Part shown: in pieces, positions 4,392-7,275 of the stretch
How positions within the stretch are numbered: position 1 is the first letter of the stretch
Layout: each line of letters starts with the position of its first letter
Source: an uncultured Pseudomonadota bacterium
GTDB taxonomy: Bacteria > Pseudomonadota > Gammaproteobacteria > Burkholderiales > Burkholderiaceae_C
Direction: 5' to 3'
Length of the DNA: 7,275 nucleotides
Assembly: GCA_900320815.1 (NCBI GenBank)
Contig: ONTY01000070.1
Span: 1-7,275 of the forward strand
Position numbers and translations under genes: made by a program
Notes under the pieces: generated by a model
The model's database searches: none
The model's input: only the letters and a program-made list of their open reading frames with translations
What the model was told of the DNA's origin: nothing

Positions 4392-6935
4392 ATGCGAGCA
4401 ATCAAAACGCTATGCGCTGCCGCCGCTGCGGCGACACTGTGGGCGCTTGCGCCTGCAGCCACAGCAGCACCTGTGGCTGTTCGAAAAGACATGACCGCCA
4501 ACCCCATCGTCGTGGATTGCTCGGCTGCTCCCACTGGCGCCACCATCAGCGTGAGCTTCGTCACCGACACAGCCACCTGGGGAGTAAAAGGCTATGGCCG
4601 CAGCAGCTACGGCGAAGGCAACTGGTTCATCCCACGCAATGTGAACCAGGAAAACAATGGCAAGTGGAGCGGCTGGGCCTTGCCCAGTGGCGATGAGCTG
4701 CTCTGGGCTGACCCGCAATTTAGCAACACCAGTGCCCAGTGGCTGGTGCCTGGTCTGTCCACATGGATCCCGCGCGTCAACACCACCGCTCCCTACCTGT
4801 TCGCCCGTGCGGTGCAGCTGGACGAGAACGTCCTCACCGACTCCGTCACTGTCCACGTCAATTATCTTGTAGACGATTTTCTTAGCGCCGTCTCTGTTTC
4901 CCAAGACTCAAGCGTCACGCCATCCGCCACAAAATCCCTGACAGATATTTCTGGCGACACCCAGCAAAGGTGGAAAACCGTCGTCTCTCAAGACCCCAAC
5001 CCAAGCGGCTGGGCAAGCGGTCTCAATTACCTGCTGTTCCAGATTGAAAACAACGGCGACGAGCTTTCAGCGGGCACCAGCGGCGACAGAAGTGGTGGCC
5101 CATTCGGCTTTGCCGCCCACGTCACCATTAGCGCCACCTGCCAGGACACATCCGCCGTGCCTGACCCCATCAGTGTCACCCCTGCCGACACGGCGTTCAC
5201 ACTCACCTGCACGCAAGACAACACCTTTTCGGGCACTTTCGTCACAAACTATGAAACTTGGGCCATGAAAGGTGCCACACCCACCAGCCGTGGTGGTGGC
5301 GCATGGTTCCGCCCGTATGACGTCAAACAGGACCCGAACAACCGCAGCCCTGGAGGCTGGACAAATCTGCCCCCAGAGCAGCAATGGGACGATGATGAAA
5401 GCCTACAGGCACAGTGGCTGATACCTGGCCTGACCGCATGGGGGATACCATATATCGACACCTCTTCCCCCTACATCCTCACCCGTGCCATCAATATTCC
5501 AAGCGGAGCCATTCTAGACAGCATCAATGTCCATGTTGATTTCACTGTAGATGACTGGCTCAACGCCATTTGGGTTACCAAGAATGCAGACGTCGTGCCC
5601 AACCTCCAGATGGCGGGAGAAAATCTCGCCACCAACGATAGGCCGTGGAAAATAATTTCAAACATCAACCCCACAATCAGCGGGTGGCAGGAAGGCACCA
5701 ATTACCTCATTTTCCAGTTTCAAAACAATGGGGCATATTTCTCAGATGGTTCCGATATTCAAACGTATCCTGGTGGCGCGTTTGGCTTTGCAGCACACGT
5801 GACCATCGAAGGCCAATGCCAGGCGCCCACACCAGCCTCCGAGTTGTGCCCCACAGGCAGCAAACTGCTCTTTCTCTCCTCTGACGCAGGCACCGCCACC
5901 GGCAGCAACACCCTCAACGCCTACAACCGCTTTGTAGATGCTGTTGGTGCAGACAACGTCATCGACGGGCGCCGCTGCCTGTCTGCCAGCGGCTGCCTCA
6001 ACTACCCCACCGTCGCCTACGACACCGACAAATACAACGGCGGCACCCTGTTCACTGACGATTTGTGCGCTGTTGTCGTCGTCACGCAAACAACCCCGAT
6101 GACCGCCGCCAAGAAAGCGGCACTTGACCAGCACATGAAAGTTCGCAACCTGCCTTTCATCGTGCTCTCTGATGGCTGCAGCGACGGCTGCCAGACCGAC
6201 AGCAACATCCAGCCGTTCATCAGCACCATCAACAGCCTCACCACCCCGCAAGGTGGTGGCCAGGGCTGGAACGTTGAAAAATCCCCCTGGTACCGCTCAC
6301 ACGACGCCAATGGCAACGCTGCCGCATCCAGCTTCCAGATAAACACAGGTGATGCCACCAGCATCTCAGGTCTGCCGGCGAGCATTGCAGGCAACTCCTA
6401 CGCCGCCTTCACCTGCATACCTGAGAAAAACATCCTCTATCGGCCCGACCCTACGGCCACCGCAGAAAACGGCAACAATATCGGCGCCACTGCGGGTGCC
6501 AATGAAGCTCTTGCCCTCGTCGTGCCGTACAGCAAAACGGCAGAAAGCGGCGCCCACTCCTGCGTCATCGCCGCAGGCGACGTCTCCATCTACCAGCCCA
6601 ACCACAACGATGCCCAAGGCGCCGCCGTCACCAGCGCCTTGCTGGCACTGGCCAAAAGCAGCAGCGCCGGCTGCGGCTTAGCAGAAAGCGGCACCAATGT
6701 GTGCAACACACCCGATGACGGAGCAAGCATCACATCCGCAGGCGCAGACCCGCTCGGCGCAGACCCGCTCAAGGACGCCGACGGCAACTCCCTGCCCGAC
6801 AGCAGCAAGCCCCAACTCACACCCTACGAAGAGAGCACGAAGGCACGCTCGGTGACATACCAGGCGCCACCTGCAACGCGGACAACAGCGAATGCAGCTT
6901 CCCTGTCACTGACGGTGCAGGCAGCTTCCCTGTGA
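4392..6935 (+). CDS. Large exported two-repeat protein, frame broken near its C-terminus
   Basis: The frame gives 847 residues, but only about 814 look native. Residues 1-26 are a Sec signal peptide (AAAAAATLWALAPAATA, then APVAV). Two diverged domains follow (about 41-251 and 270-476). Both contain a TW-x-x-KG motif, a QWL-[VI]-PGL motif, a DSI/V-x-VHV-(N/D) strand, a VDDxL motif, a SGW-x-x-G-x-NYL-x-FQ motif and a terminal GG-x-FGFAAHVTI with cysteine. The VDDxL and G-x-NYL-x-FQ-x-x-N parts resemble beta-sandwich domains of secreted proteins; that is inference. Residues 484-765 look alpha/beta: strands KLLFLSSD, AVVVVTQT and PFIVLSDG suggest a Rossmann-like or glutamine-amidotransferase-like fold with about nine cysteines, but no catalytic triad could be assigned. 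A DADGNSLPD loop (795-803) resembles a thrombospondin type 3 calcium site. The last 33 residues look out of frame. Probably a surface or secreted protein; function unknown. Confidence 0.75.
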   Translation: MRAIKTLCAAAAAATLWALAPAATAAPVAVRKDMTANPIVVDCSAAPTGATISVSFVTDTATWGVKGYGRSSYGEGNWFIPRNVNQENNGKWSGWALPSGDELLWADPQFSNTSAQWLVPGLSTWIPRVNTTAPYLFARAVQLDENVLTDSVTVHVNYLVDDFLSAVSVSQDSSVTPSATKSLTDISGDTQQRWKTVVSQDPNPSGWASGLNYLLFQIENNGDELSAGTSGDRSGGPFGFAAHVTISATCQDTSAVPDPISVTPADTAFTLTCTQDNTFSGTFVTNYETWAMKGATPTSRGGGAWFRPYDVKQDPNNRSPGGWTNLPPEQQWDDDESLQAQWLIPGLTAWGIPYIDTSSPYILTRAINIPSGAILDSINVHVDFTVDDWLNAIWVTKNADVVPNLQMAGENLATNDRPWKIISNINPTISGWQEGTNYLIFQFQNNGAYFSDGSDIQTYPGGAFGFAAHVTIEGQCQAPTPASELCPTGSKLLFLSSDAGTATGSNTLNAYNRFVDAVGADNVIDGRRCLSASGCLNYPTVAYDTDKYNGGTLFTDDLCAVVVVTQTTPMTAAKKAALDQHMKVRNLPFIVLSDGCSDGCQTDSNIQPFISTINSLTTPQGGGQGWNVEKSPWYRSHDANGNAAASSFQINTGDATSISGLPASIAGNSYAAFTCIPEKNILYRPDPTATAENGNNIGATAGANEALALVVPYSKTAESGAHSCVIAAGDVSIYQPNHNDAQGAAVTSALLALAKSSSAGCGLAESGTNVCNTPDDGASITSAGADPLGADPLKDADGNSLPDSSKPQLTPYEESTKARSVTYQAPPATRTTANAASLSLTVQAASL
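4512..5819 (+). repeat. Two diverged tandem protein domains within the 4392 gene
   Basis: Domain 1 (4512-5144) and domain 2 (5199-5819) encode homologous segments of about 210 residues. Shared landmarks occur in the same order: TW-x-x-KG, a glycine-rich stretch before W-F, QWL-x-PGL, VHV, VDD, SGW, NYL-x-FQ-x-x-NNG and GFAAHVTI. The DNA has diverged well beyond nucleotide-level repetition, so this is an old duplication, unlike the near-identical repeat at the 3' end. Confidence 0.75.
6707..6838 (+). repeat. 132-base direct repeat, copy 1
   Basis: Identical to 7144-7275 except for C at 6739 against T at 7176, which changes Ala to Val. It encodes TPDDGASITSAGADPLG onward to LTPYEES. It contains a perfect 15-base tandem duplication (6741-6755 and 6756-6770, GGCGCAGACCCGCTC) coding for GADPL twice. 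Confidence 0.95.
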
Positions 6936-7275
6936 CACCAAAAGTGCCAGGTGAAAACGTCACCGTAACCATCACCAACACCACCGACGGCTACAAGGGC
7001 ACCGACACAGAAAACATCCCAGTGGCGCAATGCCCAGCGCCCCAGGCCGCCTGCACCGAAGGCCAAACCATTGCCCAAGGCTGCGGCTGCGACTGCCAGA
7101 GCCCCATGGCCGACGACGGCAGCGGCGTGTGCAAGACCCCTGGCACACCCGATGACGGAGCAAGCATCACATCCGTAGGCGCAGACCCGCTCGGCGCAGA
7201 CCCGCTCAAGGACGCCGACGGCAACTCCCTGCCCGACAGCAGCAAGCCCCAACTCACACCCTACGAAGAGAGCAC
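6839..7275 (+). CDS. Out-of-frame continuation of the 4392 gene, open at the window end
   Basis: Codons from 6839 (frame one base back from the main gene) read without a stop to the window edge. The translation starts EGTLGDIPGATCNADNSEC, contains SFPVT twice (9-residue period), ENVTVTITNTTDGYKG, and a cysteine cluster GCGCDCQSPMADDGSGVCK. It then re-enters the same GASITS...DADGNSLPD segment found in frame in the main gene. It has no start codon with a ribosome binding site, so it is the continuation of the upstream gene after loss of one base, not a separate gene. Codon content and cysteine pattern match the preceding gene, whereas the last residues of the annotated upstream frame do not. 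The tail likely continues as more repeats beyond the window. Confidence 0.75.
6894..6933 (+). repeat. Short direct repeat, 27-base period
   Basis: GCAGCTTCCCTGT occurs at 6894-6906 and 6921-6933. In the continuation frame it encodes SFPVT twice, nine residues apart. The apparent TGA stop of the upstream frame (6933-6935) falls at the end of the second copy. Confidence 0.8.
7144..7275 (+). repeat. 132-base direct repeat, copy 2, runs to the window end
   Basis: Same sequence as 6707-6838 with one substitution at 7176, offset by 437 bases. The offset is not a multiple of three, so the two copies sit in different frames of the sequence as given. The 15-base duplication is present at 7178-7192 and 7193-7207. 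The preceding codons GTG TGC AA are also shared with the approach to copy 1. Confidence 0.95.

Noticed and set aside
6826..6850. Programmed -1 ribosomal frameshift linking the 4392 frame to its continuation
   Set aside because: No slippery heptamer of the X-XXY-YYZ type is visible near 6838; a missing base or true mutation explains the break more simply.
6824..7252. 142-codon minus-strand frame over the repeat tail
   Set aside because: Antisense shadow of the continuation frame, with no start signals.

Overview
The window looks like part of a GC-rich betaproteobacterial chromosome, most likely order Burkholderiales and possibly Comamonadaceae. This rests mainly on the RelA protein: its EFDD synthetase motif, its AGVRGYAGVSA linker and its CC-containing C-terminal region fit RelA of that group as I remember it. 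No database search was possible. Coding sequence is C/G-rich, while the gaps between genes contain conspicuous AT-rich, highly structured DNA.

Layout. (1) 2-361 (+): 3' end of a creatininase-family amidohydrolase. (2) 454-1218 (+): a small exported, cysteine-containing protein I do not recognise by name. (3) 1219-1415: convergent gap full of hairpins; an intrinsic terminator for the + strand lies at 1424-1454, inside the antisense of the last relA codons. (4) 3566-1416 (-): relA, a (p)ppGpp synthetase with a degenerate hydrolase domain. (5) 3567-4391: about 825 bases with no credible gene, holding two copies of a structured repeat, a GGGGCG-type palindromic repeat, and a long C-rich, G-poor leader. 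(6) 4392-6935 (+): a large exported protein with two diverged tandem beta-rich domains, a cysteine-rich alpha/beta-like domain and a calcium-loop-like tail. Its frame breaks near 6838, and the true continuation runs in another frame (6839-7275) to the window end. There a 132-base segment recurs almost perfectly 437 bases downstream.

The two best leads are as follows. First, a four-copy intergenic element of about 65 bp has strict internal geometry: a TATACYC box, 16-17 bases, a 25-bp dyad with TTTRCCGGCA-type arms and a 5-base loop, 5 bases, and a second TATACY box. Two copies lie on + and two on -, as facing pairs. Second, the tandem-repeat tail of the 4392 gene appears to have lost one base: adding one base restores a 438-base (146-codon) period and an open frame to the window end.

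The genes do not form an obvious pathway. relA is a stringent-response housekeeping gene flanked by unrelated genes, and the two exported proteins are probably lineage-specific accessory genes.
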